A stretch of DNA of 64,000 bases from assembly GCA_963930655.1 (NCBI GenBank), contig OZ005606.1, positions 21,120,001 to 21,184,000 on the forward strand. Reading direction: 5' to 3'. Under the pieces are notes generated by a model that worked only from the letters and a program-made list of their open reading frames with translations, searched no databases and had not been told where the DNA came from. The number at the start of each line of letters is the position of its first letter. Within the stretch, counting starts at the first letter, position 1. The translations under genes and the position numbers were made by a program. Below are positions 10,201 to 20,442 of the stretch, piece by piece. Source of the stretch: Myrica gale. Taxonomy: Eukaryota > Streptophyta > Magnoliopsida > Fagales > Myricaceae.

Positions 10201-11231
10201 AGGGAACCGGAAATGCGGTTCAGACCGCATTTCCGATTTTCGGCCCTACATCAGAATGAGATAGCGTGCCAGATTCTGCGTTTTTTAAAATGTGACAGGT
10301 AACTTGCGCTGGATCAAGCAAAATTTTATCTCTAGTCCTTACAAAAAAATTTATTTCTCTTCAATTTTTTACTAATTTGGAAAATCTCACATCTTTACCG
10401 TGAAGATTGCATTAAAAATTTTACAAGGGAAAATACAGTTCCATCTTTGAGAAATATTTAACTAATTCTGCAACAACTTCATATAATCCAATCACCTTGT
10501 TATGATATCGAGTCAGGTAAGAATGAATGAAGAAATAAAAACAGTCAAAGACCCATTGCCTCGGAACGACATGAACAAATAAATTCCTCCAAAGTGAAGA
10601 GCATGGAATACTATAATCCGAACGGATTCTCTGAAAGTGTCTTACGGAATGGACTGTGTTTAATTTAAAAATCTAACGGTCTTAATTAATTGACGTCATT
10701 TAATGAGTAATATGGCTTACACAAGTGTACTAAGCCATTAAATGATATGGATTAATTAAGACCGTTACATTTTTTAGATGAAACACATTTCATCCCTTAG
10801 GATATCTTCAGAAATCTCTCATTCTGAGAGAATCTTACCCTGCTATGATGCCCTCGAACTTATTGGTGGCTTTGTCTCAGTATTTCTCTATCCTAAAATT
10901 TATCTAAACCAAGAGACACAGAATTTATCTAAACCAAGAAAGGAGATAGAGAGAGAGAAACAGCTTGTATGTGCAGGTCGACGAAAGAAGATCAATAAGA
11001 AAGGCGTCTTACCCATTCCGTCTTGAACATACCAATCTTCAGTGACTTGGGTTTGGGAAAATCAAAAACAACATCAAAGCCTAGGATTTTTGGCATATCG
11101 GGAAGCTCATCCACAAACATTTTCAACTTGGATGTATCAAAAGGCCTATCTTCTGCCCATGAAGTGGCGAGCAGTCCTAAAATAGAAAAAGAAATTAGAA
11201 GATCATATAGCCAATTTCTCTCATTGACCAT
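7296..11231 (-). CDS. LPR1-like: LPR1/LPR2-like multicopper oxidase (ferroxidase), three exons
   Basis: The coding exons are 11231-11013, 9299-7842 and 7349-7296; all four splice sites fit GT/AG and the frame is in phase 0 throughout, giving 576 residues (Arabidopsis LPR1 is about 580). Residues 1 to about 27 form a hydrophobic signal peptide, then come KLKMFVDELPDMPKILGF and KFHRDLPATPVFAYG, hallmarks of the LPR family. All copper motifs are present: HLHGG (H145, H147), WYHDH (193-195), NHPLHIH (461-466) and YHCHILDHEDNEMM (H557, C558, H559, H563, axial M568). LPR proteins are secreted ferroxidases that couple phosphate and iron sensing to root meristem growth; that role is inferred from the family. 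The ATG at 11231 is the first in frame after the predicted transcription start; a GTG eight codons upstream is unlikely. Intron 1 (1713 bp) contains a hAT MITE. Confidence 0.93.
9765..9881 (+). repeat. partial tandem copy of the hAT MITE left end
   Basis: The stretch starts TAGGGCTGAACAGAAC like the complete element at 9882 and is preceded by CATCATAA, one base different from that element's target duplication CATCAGAA. It carries the same GGTCCGGTCC motifs and the phrase CTAATTTTTAAAATACG, then runs into the next copy without a right end. Confidence 0.75.
9882..10248 (+). mobile_element. 367-bp hAT-type MITE in intron 1 of the ferroxidase gene
   Basis: The termini are TAGGGCTGAA and TTCGGCCCTA, inverted repeats with one mismatch in ten. 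The 8-bp sequence CATCAGAA occurs immediately before (9874-9881) and after (10249-10256), the duplication length of the hAT superfamily. The interior is AT-rich with CCGGTCCGG subterminal motifs and an inner inverted repeat around ACTGCGCAGT. There is no coding capacity, so movement would depend on a hAT transposase elsewhere. Confidence 0.92.
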
Positions 11232-11331
11232 CTTTCTTTGCACGCTATACAGCACGGGAAGAGGAGATCAGAAAGAGACAAATATAGAGGGAGGAGCACT
11301 CAATGGAAGAGGGAGTGAGGTTCGTAGCTGG

Positions 11332-11339
11332 TATTTATA
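11332..11339 (-). promoter_or_regulatory. TATA box of the ferroxidase gene
   Basis: On the minus strand the sequence reads TATAAATA, about 100 bp upstream of the start codon at 11231, and is followed by a purine/pyrimidine-skewed leader. It is the best core-promoter match in the region; the start of transcription is inferred to lie about 30 bp downstream, near 11305. Confidence 0.6.
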
Positions 11340-11359
11340 TTGCGCTAGCTGTTGATTTT

Positions 11360-11775
11360 TACGTTATTGCTAAGGGATGTTCGTTTCATAAAAAATTATA
11401 AGATTTTTAGTATTTTAATAGAATTGCGATTATTTATGTAGATTAAAGTTCTATAAGTTTTTGTGTAAAAGTTGATAAAATATTTTAAAGATATTTAGTT
11501 TTTGTTGGAGTTTATAAAAAAGTGTAGTGAAAAATGACTTGATGTAATTGTTTAATAAAAATATTAGAGATTATATTAAAGATATTGGTGTTATAATAGA
11601 GAAAATATTTTTTATAATTTTTTTTTAAAAAAAGTATTGAAGTTGTGTGAAAAATTATTAGAGATTATATTAAAGATATTGGTGTTTGTGTAGAAATTTT
11701 TAAAATTTTCAATATTCACTTCGTAAATTTTGTTGAATACTATTATATTTTTAGAATACATTTGCAAACCTACGT
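11360..11775 (+). repeat. AT-rich dispersed repeat, copy A (MITE-like)
   Basis: Begins GGGATGTTCGTTTCAT and runs through TAAGATTTTTAG, AAAGATATTTAG, TTTTTGTTGGAGTTTAT and ACTTGATGTAATTG. The same phrases recur in the same order at 13640-13970 and on the opposite strand at 35440-35805. No coding capacity. The presence of related copies suggests an old small transposon. Confidence 0.65.
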
Positions 11776-13639
11776 GCCACATGAACCCTTGGTGTGACTA
11801 GTGAGGCCTTTTTTTGCCTCGGTGGACCTTGCTGTCCCCGGGAAGGAAAAAAGAGGGCAAAAATATATGCTCATTTCCAGAAGATCCAGGATTATCACTT
11901 TCATTTTTTATTACGTATTTTTCTTTTACTTTTCCTTTATTTATTTTATAATTGTTTGCCTCTATAATCCCATTAAAGTGTTCCAACTTTTCTTCAGTTC
12001 ATTTTGCATCAATTTTCTTTAATGACAATTGGTCTGGCCCATGCTACCTTCGTTTTGGCAAGGGTCACGCAAACTTTACATAGCCAAGGTCGAGTCTTTT
12101 TCTTTTACTTGTTTTGGGAGAAGGGAGATCACTTCCTTGGTCTTGGCATGAACAGAGTCTCTTCAGTGACCAGTCCACTCGCTTAACTGATCAAATTACA
12201 TATCATTTCAATCTTTATCTAAAAGCCTTTTAAGTAATAGCTTATGTTAACTAGGTGCTTCCAATATCAATCAATACGTCAAAAGTTCAAGCATGAGGCT
12301 CCTTTGTGGAATATCATACGATATATATATAAGTGATTGATATTTTCTTGCTTCAAAATTATCATTTGGGTGGTTCATATTGACTAGAAAATTCTAGAAT
12401 ACCTTAAAATCGGACACCCGAAGAATATATATATTGAAAGACATTGGGATATACATGATTTGTATGCCATATATAGCAGAGCTGGACAAACCTTCTAGGT
12501 GCAGATAAGTAGGAATCGAATTCGATTCTCGAGAAAGAAGGCTACAAACGCCGGACAAGCCTTCAGATCAGATTTCGTATTTTTCTAAATTAACGACATG
12601 AATAACTTAATTTGTTTTTTGCAATAAGTTTGTGTCATGAATCCTGTTTTCTAGTGTGGCCGTCGTATCTCGGAGAGGTATAGATAAGTTGAAGGTGAAT
12701 GGTTAAGCGCTCCTGGGCCTATATATATTTTATTACCTTAGATATTTTATTATTATTATTTTAACTTTTGGGTACGACGGGGGCTCTCCAACTTAAGTTT
12801 GAATTTCAGAAGATTGTCTAGGGTAATTTGCATCCGAAGACTGAGGACTATATTAAAAAATCACATTTTTTTACTTAAGTTTTTCCCCTTTTTCTATTGG
12901 ATAATCCCCTTTTTTAATTTAATTATTTTCACCCATATTAGAATTCTTCTTTGTGACGTAGCACGACAAATGGGGCTACATTAAACCAGAAGTCTAGGAG
13001 TTTTTATGGATTGTAAAGAGGATATCCATGCCTTAACTAGAAAGCAAAACTAAAGGGAAGACGTTCCATTCCAATAATTGCCTAGGCCCTATGCCCTCAT
13101 GCTTGATTAGCCCCCTTAACCCTTTTGATAAAGCCATAACACCCTCTTATTAATAAAATTCCCGTCCTTTGTGGCACTTTCCCAGTTTACCCTCGAGTCA
13201 AACCCAGGCACAAAGGGGAGGATACGCAGGATGGCACTTGTTCATTTAAGGGCAATTATGGATAACGGAGATTAGGGGAACAGATAATGGGGGGGGACAG
13301 TGTGAGGCTGTGGAATGTATTTGTGAGCTGTGGAGAGGAATGGCTTTTGTCGGGGGAGTCGATTTGTGAATGAAGTAGAAGAAAATGGACTGGGACTGGG
13401 ACTCAGGGAGTAATCTAAGGCATATGCATGAATAGAAATAATTGGTGTGGGAAACTTGGCCATTTAGGGACCTACGTCCTCTCCCTATATCCCGCATTCA
13501 ATCTTCAATGGGAAGTGAATCTTCAGGTCCCGCTTGAGCGATTGTATGTTTACATGCCACCGGCCATATATTTGCTTCTTTTTTGTTTGGATGAGATCAG
13601 AGATGAGGTTTAGATTTATCCTTAAGAGTGACTATAATT
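11776..13639. other. gene-free stretch upstream of the ferroxidase gene
   Basis: No coding region or clear repeat is supported here. The DNA is AT-rich with a few pyrimidine tracts and isolated short open frames without recognisable motifs. Distal promoter elements of the ferroxidase gene could lie here. Confidence 0.4.
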
Positions 13640-13970
13640 AAGGGGATGTTCATTTTTTAAAAAAATTGTAAGATTTTTAGAATTTTGATAGAATTAAAAT
13701 ATTTATGTAAGATTGAAATTTTATAGGTTTTTGTGTAAAAATTGGTGAAAAGTTTTAAAGATATTTAATTTTTGTTGGAGTTTATAAAAAGTTGTAGAGA
13801 GAGATGATTTGATGTAATTGTTTAATAAAACATATTAGAGTTAGGTGAAAAAGTATGGAAAAAGAATATTTGTTATAATTTTTATTTTAAAAAAAATGTA
13901 TTAAAGTTTGTATGAAAAATTGTTGAGATTGTGTAAATTAAAGGTATTGATGATTGTGTATGAATATAAT
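13640..13970 (+). repeat. AT-rich dispersed repeat, copy B (MITE-like)
   Basis: Begins GGGGATGTTCATTTT and follows copy A (11360-11775) closely: TAAGATTTTTAG, TTTTTGTTGGAGTTTAT, GATTTGATGTAATTG and GTATGAAAAATTGTTGAG occur in the same order. Non-coding. Confidence 0.65.
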
Positions 13971-14156
13971 AGACAATTTCGATTACGAAAAGGATTAAGA
14001 AGTGGATTGCTTCAGTGGTTGTGGTGCACATGGAAATTGGAACTGAATGGTTAAGCGCACGGTTGGTTCTAAGTTTCATTCTCTATTTAAACAAAATTAA
14101 TGATATTGTTTCGTATTTCTGTTTTGTCTTTCTTTTTTTTTTTTGATAGATAGTAC

Positions 14157-14626
14157 TGTTGAGCACAGAACAAAAATAACAAACACAAGGAGACCAAAAT
14201 TTAACGTGGTTCGGCAATATGCCTACGTCCACAGAGGAGAGAAACTTTGATTTCAACAAACCAAATTTTACAACTTTCAACTCTCAACTCTCACAGCAGC
14301 AATTTTCTCCACTCTCTCAACTCCCTCACTGCAATTCGCACCTCTCACAATTTTTCCTCCGCACACACTGTCTTCACTCATGCGTTACATCTATTTATAG
14401 AAGAGGAACATGAGTGTGAAAACTGATAACAAATCTATCAGTTTTTGCGGTGGCGTGCAAACCTTCACCTGCAGCTCATAAATGCTTGGTTGCTGCAGAC
14501 GATGGAGTGCACGTTGATGCTGGCCGAAATTCGTCTGCTGCAACACATTAACTGCTCAGTCGGTTTTAGATCAAAGTTTGCAAGCCGCAAACTTTGACTT
14601 TGTAGGCATAGAATGCGACACCTACA
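14157..14626 (-). repeat. 3' LTR of the copia element
   Basis: 470 bp, TG...CA ends. It differs from the other LTR at four positions. It contains the motif GGTTCGGC...CTACGTCCAC at 14208-14232 on the plus strand. Confidence 0.95.
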
Positions 14627-14628
14627 AT

Positions 14629-14644
14629 TCTCCCCCTCAATGCC
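14629..14644 (-). promoter_or_regulatory. polypurine tract of the copia element
   Basis: On the minus strand TTGAGGGGGAGAAT sits immediately before the 3' LTR. It is the expected primer site for plus-strand DNA synthesis. Confidence 0.85.
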
Positions 14645-14672
14645 TACAAGAGGAGAATGTGTCCTGCATCAA

Positions 14673-17600
14673 TCAGTTGGAAGTGTCCATCCTAGCTATG
14701 TCTCTACATAGCTCGAGCTTCTCACGAGTGACCACCTTCGTCAACATGTCTGCTGGATTCTCTTTTGTGTGGATCTTCACAAGCTTCAATAATTGTTGCT
14801 CCATCACTTCGCGTATCCAGTGATAACGAATGTCAATATGTTTTGTGCGGGAATGGTACATTGAATTCTTGCTCAAGTCCAGAGCACTCTGACTATCACA
14901 ATGTACCTTGTATTGCTTTTGACTGATTCCCAACTCTTGGAGAAACCGCTTTAACCACAACATTTCCTTCCCGGCTTCCGCTGCAGCAATGTACTCTGCT
15001 TCTGTTGTGGATAAAGCTACACATTTCTGTAATCTGGACTGCCATGAGACAGCTCCCCCAGAAAATGTGTAAATGAATCCTGATGTAGATTTTCTTCCAT
15101 CAAGATCACCAGCCATATCCGAGTCTGTGTATCCTTCCAAGATTGGATCAGCTCCCCCGAAACACAAACATAGCTTCGACGTACCTTTAAGGTACCTGAG
15201 AATCCACTTGATCGCTTCCCAGTGTTCCTTTCCTGGGTTGGAAAGAAAACGGCTCACAACTCCCACAGCGTGAGCGATGTCAGGTCTCGTACACACCATT
15301 GCGTACATAAGACTGCCAACAGCTGAAGAGTAGGGGACTGCATCCATCTCTTCAACATTTTCCCTCGATGAGGGACATGAGCTCTTGCTCAATTTAAAAT
15401 GACTAGCCAGTGGATTACTGACTGGCTTAGCATTTTCCATGTTGAACCGTTTGATCACTTGTTCAACATATCTCTCCTGTGACAACCATAGCTTCTTCGC
15501 TTTCCTGTCACGAACAATCTTCATGCCCAATATCTGCTGGGCTGGTCCTAAGTCCTTCATGTCAAATAACTTAGAGAGATCTGTCTTCAACTTGCTGATT
15601 ATGGATGCATCTTGTCCAACTATCAGCATATCATCAACATAGAGCAGTAGAGTAACGAAATTACCATCTGGGAATCTGCGAATATACACACATTGGTCCG
15701 CTGCAGTCCTTCTGTAGTCATGACTCACCATAAACGAGTCAAACTTCTTGTACCACTGTCGGGGAGCTTGCTTAAGACCATAGAGGCTCTTCTTTAACTT
15801 GCAGACCAAGTGTTCCTTCCCATGAACTTCAAAACCTTCTGGCTGCTCCATGTATATTTCTTCTTTGAGATCTCCGTGAAGAAATGCTGTCTTCACATCC
15901 ATTTGTTCAAGCTCCAAGTCTAGACTGGCAACCAATCCGAGTACAACTCGAATTGAAGTCATCTTCACTACAGGTGAGAAGATCTCGTCAAAGTCAACTC
16001 CTTTCTTTTGTTGAAACCCTTTGACGACCAAACGAGCTTTGTACTTCACCTGCTTGCCATCGTTCTTCAGCTTGAATACCCATTTATTCTTCAGTGCTTT
16101 CTTGCCCTTCGGAAGCTTCACCAGCTCATACGTCTGATTCTTCTGCAAGGAACTCATCTCTTCTTGCATAGCTTGAATCCATCTGACCTTATCTGTATGG
16201 GCTCTTGCTTCATGAAAATTTTCTGGCTCCCCCTCATCAGTAAGAAGAATATAATCTGATTCCGGATATCTCCGTGATGGAATCAGCAACCGGCCTCTCG
16301 TCGATCTATTCTGTTGAGGCTCGTCAACTGGAGGAAGTTCTTCATCATCTGATTGTTGTGATGAAGCAGCTTCTGGTGGAGTGGGAATCTGCTCCCCCTG
16401 CTCAACACCCTCCTCATCATCAACTTCCTCTTCTTCTTCTAGGGATCCTTCCTGCATTTCTTCAGTATCTGTGGTAGACTGGAATGACGCAGGACTGATA
16501 ACAGTTTCTTGAGCACTTGCACTGTTTTCAGCTGGGTTTGCTGAGCTTTTGAAGCTACCATATAACTCAGCTTCATGGAACACAATGTCCCTACTTCTGA
16601 TGACATTCTTAGCTTCTGGATCCCAAAGTCTGTATCCAAATTCTTCATCTCCGTATCCAATAAAAATACATGGAGTGGACTTGACATCAAGTTTATGCCT
16701 CTGCTCCTTGGATACGTGTACAAATGCTTTGCACCCAAATACTCTCAGATGAGAGTATGAGATCTTATGACCAGACCACACCATCTCCGGAACTTCAAAC
16801 TTCAACGGCACAGATGGTGTTCTGTTGATCAGATAACAGGCTGCACGAACTGCTTCACCCCAGAATGGCTTAGGTAACTTTGCCATACTGAGCATACATC
16901 TGGTTCGCTCTACAATGGTCCGATTCATCCTCTCGGCTACACCATTGTGTTGTGGGGTGCGTGGGACCGTCTTCTCATGTCTGATGCCATGGCCAGAGCA
17001 GTATGCTCTGAACTCCCTGGAAGTGTACTCGCCTCCATTGTCTGTCCGGAGGCACTTCAACTTCTTTCCAGTTTCTCTTTCCACCATAGCGTGAAAGTTT
17101 TTGAACTGCTCAAAAACTTGGTCCTTCGTTCTCAAGAAATACACCCACACTTTACGCGAGGCATCATCAATAAATGTAACAAAATACCTGTTACCGCCCA
17201 AAGACTCTACCTCTAAGGGACCACATACATCAGAGTGTACCAAGCTCAACAACTCTGATCTTTTACTGGCAGATGTACTGAACGAGACTCGATGTTGCTT
17301 ACCAAACAAGCAATGCTCACAAGGGTTTAGCGCTGTACCTTTATTGATTGTGATCAGCGCCTTCTTTTCCAGTGTAAACAACCCTTTCTCACCCATGTGA
17401 TCGAGTCTCTCGTGCCACAGATTTGGAGATGCCTCATCTTGAACTGCATTGAGGCTATCAGTGCATATCTTCACATGAGTCTTGTATAAAGTGCCGCAAA
17501 TATGTCCGCGGGCGACAACCATGGTGCCTTTCTTCAGCTTCCAAGCACCGTTGCCGAAGTGGTTGTCGTAGCCCAGTTGATCAAGGGCTGTCCCGGATAT

Positions 17601-18704
17601 CAAATTTAACCGGAGGTCGGGCACATGTCGAACGTCTTTCAACACCATGGTACAACCAATACTTGTCTTTATACGAACATCGCCAATACCTGCGATATTT
17701 GAGAAACTGGTGTTACCCATCCTCACTGTACCATAATCTCCGGCTTTATACGTGGTAAAGAAATCACTGCGAGGAGTGGCGTGGTAGGACGCTGCTGTGT
17801 CTACCACCCATTCTGCATCCTGACTCGCAACATGGAGACATTCTTCTTCACCGGTGGAGAGTAATGCACAATCTCCTGAGATGGTGACTAGTGCTTCACC
17901 GTCTGCCTTCTTTGCCAGGTTGTTGGATTGGCCTTGCTCCCGTTGTAACTTCCGGCAGTTCCTTTTAATGTGACCTTCGATGCCACAGTGGAAGCATTTT
18001 ATCTTGCCCTTTTGATGATAACTGCCGGGATTCTGGGATCTGCCTCTGCTCTTGCTCCTGCCTCTACTTCTCCCTCTACCACCTTGCTGGTGCCTTCCTT
18101 CAGTTACGAAGGCATGTGACTGGTCCATACAAGCCTCTTTTCTTCTGGCTTCCTCATTAAATAGGGCATCCTTCACCATCACCATGGTAAGTTTGCCGTC
18201 TGGAGCCGAATTGCTGAGGGAGACCACCAACGTCTCCCAACTGTCTGGTAGCGAACTGAGAAGCAGTAGAGCTTGTTCTTCATCCCCAAGATTCAACGCT
18301 ACGGTTGAAAGTTGGTTCACCAGGTTCTGAAACTCACTGGTGTGCTCAGCAACAGAGGTGTCGCTCCTCAACTTCAAGTTTACAAGGCGTCTCATTAAGA
18401 GAGCCTTATTCCGAGCGGTCTTGGCCTGGTACATGTTCTCCAGCTTTTGCCATAGAGTATAAGCGTCTGTCTCCTGTGCAACATGATGGAATACACTATG
18501 GTCGATCCATTGTCCGATCTGACCAATAGTTTTCTTATTCGACTTTTTCCAATCTTTTTCCGGCGTCTCGTTTGCTTTTATTCCTTTCTCTTCTATAGGA
18601 TCGAACAAATCCTTGCAATTGAGAAGATCTTCCATCCGGGGTCTCCAGATGGTGTAGTTGGTCGCCGTAAGCTTGATCATTGCACTAGAACTTGAATCCT
18701 CCAT
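14673..18704 (-). CDS. copia gag-pol polyprotein, 1343 residues, intact
   Basis: One frame encodes every copia function in the canonical order. Residues 1 to about 230 are the gag/UBN2 domain. A CCHC zinc knuckle follows (C237, C240, H245, C250). The protease active site reads VVDTAAS with D302. The integrase zinc finger lies near residues 430-480 and the catalytic triad is D492, D555 and E591 with the exact 35-residue spacing. The reverse transcriptase has LYVDDM (D1024, D1025). RNase H starts near D1194 (DSDMAGDLDG) and ends with SALDLSKNSMYHSRTKHIDI and NPADMLTK. No stop or frameshift interrupts it. The first ATG in a sensible context is at 18704; upstream codons in frame are GTG and TTG. 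Copia proteins are made as one polyprotein and cut by the protease; activity here is inferred. Confidence 0.95.
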   Translation of the reverse strand: MEDSSSSAMIKLTATNYTIWRPRMEDLLNCKDLFDPIEEKGIKANETPEKDWKKSNKKTIGQIGQWIDHSVFHHVAQETDAYTLWQKLENMYQAKTARNKALLMRRLVNLKLRSDTSVAEHTSEFQNLVNQLSTVALNLGDEEQALLLLSSLPDSWETLVVSLSNSAPDGKLTMVMVKDALFNEEARRKEACMDQSHAFVTEGRHQQGGRGRSRGRSKSRGRSQNPGSYHQKGKIKCFHCGIEGHIKRNCRKLQREQGQSNNLAKKADGEALVTISGDCALLSTGEEECLHVASQDAEWVVDTAASYHATPRSDFFTTYKAGDYGTVRMGNTSFSNIAGIGDVRIKTSIGCTMVLKDVRHVPDLRLNLISGTALDQLGYDNHFGNGAWKLKKGTMVVARGHICGTLYKTHVKICTDSLNAVQDEASPNLWHERLDHMGEKGLFTLEKKALITINKGTALNPCEHCLFGKQHRVSFSTSASKRSELLSLVHSDVCGPLEVESLGGNRYFVTFIDDASRKVWVYFLRTKDQVFEQFKNFHAMVERETGKKLKCLRTDNGGEYTSREFRAYCSGHGIRHEKTVPRTPQHNGVAERMNRTIVERTRCMLSMAKLPKPFWGEAVRAACYLINRTPSVPLKFEVPEMVWSGHKISYSHLRVFGCKAFVHVSKEQRHKLDVKSTPCIFIGYGDEEFGYRLWDPEAKNVIRSRDIVFHEAELYGSFKSSANPAENSASAQETVISPASFQSTTDTEEMQEGSLEEEEEVDDEEGVEQGEQIPTPPEAASSQQSDDEELPPVDEPQQNRSTRGRLLIPSRRYPESDYILLTDEGEPENFHEARAHTDKVRWIQAMQEEMSSLQKNQTYELVKLPKGKKALKNKWVFKLKNDGKQVKYKARLVVKGFQQKKGVDFDEIFSPVVKMTSIRVVLGLVASLDLELEQMDVKTAFLHGDLKEEIYMEQPEGFEVHGKEHLVCKLKKSLYGLKQAPRQWYKKFDSFMVSHDYRRTAADQCVYIRRFPDGNFVTLLLYVDDMLIVGQDASIISKLKTDLSKLFDMKDLGPAQQILGMKIVRDRKAKKLWLSQERYVEQVIKRFNMENAKPVSNPLASHFKLSKSSCPSSRENVEEMDAVPYSSAVGSLMYAMVCTRPDIAHAVGVVSRFLSNPGKEHWEAIKWILRYLKGTSKLCLCFGGADPILEGYTDSDMAGDLDGRKSTSGFIYTFSGGAVSWQSRLQKCVALSTTEAEYIAAAEAGKEMLWLKRFLQELGISQKQYKVHCDSQSALDLSKNSMYHSRTKHIDIRYHWIREVMEQQLLKLVKIHTKENPADMLTKVVTREKLELCRDIARMDTSN

Positions 18705-19310
18705 GGATTCCGCCTTCAACACTAGCTCAAATGGCTTGTTGCTCTACGTTCGGAGTTGAATCTCGCAAAACGGAGCCCACCGTTGCGTCCGAAACGGTCG
18801 AAATAGCTAGGAACAGGTCCGGTCCGGCCCAAAAAGGACAAAAATTGGGCCCGCAATGGAGAAAACTCGAAACTAGAATATTCCCTCCAGAAACAGAATA
18901 TTCCGTTAACTATAACGGAATATGCTGACGGAGTGAGAAGATTCCGTTAACTTAAACTCGGCGGGTTAACTCGGAAACTCAGCGGAAACTCGGACGACTC
19001 GGCGAGTTGACCTGGATAACTCGGTCAGGATCCGAACCGTTCTGAAAAACCCGAACCGAATTATACGAACCGAACCGACCCGAAGAGATGAAGGCGCGTG
19101 GGAGCGCGTGAAGAAGATTCTCGGCAGCTAATGGCGCGTGGTTGCGCGTGAGAGAAAGTGGGCCACGCGCAGTTACTTCTACTGGCGCGTGGGGGCGCGT
19201 GCAGCCTTTATTTGGCCTCTGGTTTGTACTGTTGTGCTCTTCTCTTCACGAGGAATCTCCAGCTATGTCCAAAATTGGATTTTGACGTAGATAAGACCTC
19301 GACCGAATTC

Positions 19311-19327
19311 ACCACCTATGATACCAC
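19311..19327 (-). promoter_or_regulatory. primer-binding site of the copia element
   Basis: On the minus strand, TGGTATCATAGG starts two bases inside the 5' LTR. It is close to the TGGTATCAGAGC that pairs with the 3' end of initiator tRNA-Met in many plant copia elements. Confidence 0.85.
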
Positions 19328-19328
19328 T

Positions 19329-19798
19329 TGTTGAGCACAGAACAAAAATAACAAACACAAGGAGACCAAAATTTAACGTGGTTCGGCAATATGCCTACGT
19401 CCACAGAGGAGAGAAACTTTGATTTCAACAAACCAAATTTTACAACTTTCAACTCTCAACTCTCACAGCAGCAATTTTCTCCACTCTCTCAACTCCCTCA
19501 CTGCAATTCGCACCTCTCACAATTTTTCCTCCGCACACAATGTCTTCACTCATGCGTTACATCTATTTATAGAAGAGGAACATGAGTGTGAAAACTGATA
19601 ACAAATCTATCAGTTTTTGCGGTGGCGTACAAACCTTCACCTGCAGCTCATAAATGCTTGGCTGCTGCAGACGATGGAGTGCACGTTGATGCTGGCCGAA
19701 ATTCGTCTGCTGCAACACATTAACTGCTCAGTCGGTTTTAGATCAAAATTTGCAAGCCGCAAACTTTGACTTTGTAGGCATAGAATGCGACACCTACA
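19329..19798 (-). repeat. 5' LTR of the copia element
   Basis: 470 bp, TG...CA ends, followed on the plus strand by the AGTAC target duplication. It should hold the element's promoter. Confidence 0.95.
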
Positions 19799-19803
19799 AG
19801 TAC

Positions 19804-20442
19804 TAGATATTGGCTACATTCTTCCTGTAACTATGCAGCATTATTGTTCATTGTTAATTTCTATCATCACGCCACAGGAATATTACAATATATATGTCTA
19901 TTAATTACACTGGTCGCTATGAGGCTTGAAATTAATACAATATAAATCTAGTATAAAGATTAGTCAAAATATATTTAATCATAAAAAAACATTTAATGCA
20001 TGTATTATAGTACTTTGTCTAAAAAGAACGTGAAATGCTTGTTCAAGGAGAAGGATGACGAGGATGACATTCAATTGGTGGAAGACAAGATTGGATAATT
20101 AATTAGAGAAACGACAAAGTAATATCACTCATTGTCAAGATCAAGGAATGTTAATTTCCTAGCTAGGCAAATGATAATCTTGTTTGGATGTGGAGGACAT
20201 TGTAGTGCCCAACTGGAATCTCAAACGCATTGGACTACTCTCTCAGTTTTAGTGCCCATAACGTTGACCAGTAATAATCGTTATTTAACGTCAATTTGCC
20301 TAATGGGAAGACCCAAATCTAAAAGTCATTCTTAGTGTAGAGTATACTGGTTAACTATTGTCACTTTGCCTAATGGCAATACCAAAATCCCTAAAGTGTT
20401 CCCGCAATTTAGATCTTGAAACCCAAATTTGATAACATCGAT
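19804..20442. other. gene-free stretch between transposons
   Basis: AT-rich DNA without a supported coding region, repeat or RNA gene. Confidence 0.4.

Larger units (their letters stand above)
14157..19798 (-). mobile_element. full-length Ty1/copia LTR retrotransposon
   Basis: Two 470-bp LTRs (14157-14626 and 19329-19798) bound 5642 bp and are flanked by the identical 5-bp duplication AGTAC (14152-14156 and 19799-19803). Read on the minus strand, each LTR runs TGTAGGTG...GCTCAACA. A primer-binding site matching initiator-tRNA-Met usage (TGGTATCATAGG) follows the 5' LTR, and a polypurine tract (GAGGGGGAGAAT) precedes the 3' LTR. The LTRs differ at four of 470 positions (0.85%), so insertion was recent, on the order of a few hundred thousand years at commonly used plant rates. 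One long open frame encodes gag-pol. All parts needed for autonomous retrotransposition are visible. Confidence 0.96.

Noticed and set aside
11232-11255. Start of the ferroxidase eight codons upstream of 11231
   Set aside because: The codon there is GTG, not ATG. The ATG at 11231 gives a normal signal peptide.
12690-12815. A third SINE-like sequence (GGTTAAGCGCT and AAGTTTGAATTTCAG)
   Set aside because: The two motifs are about 90 bp apart and the match to box B is poor.
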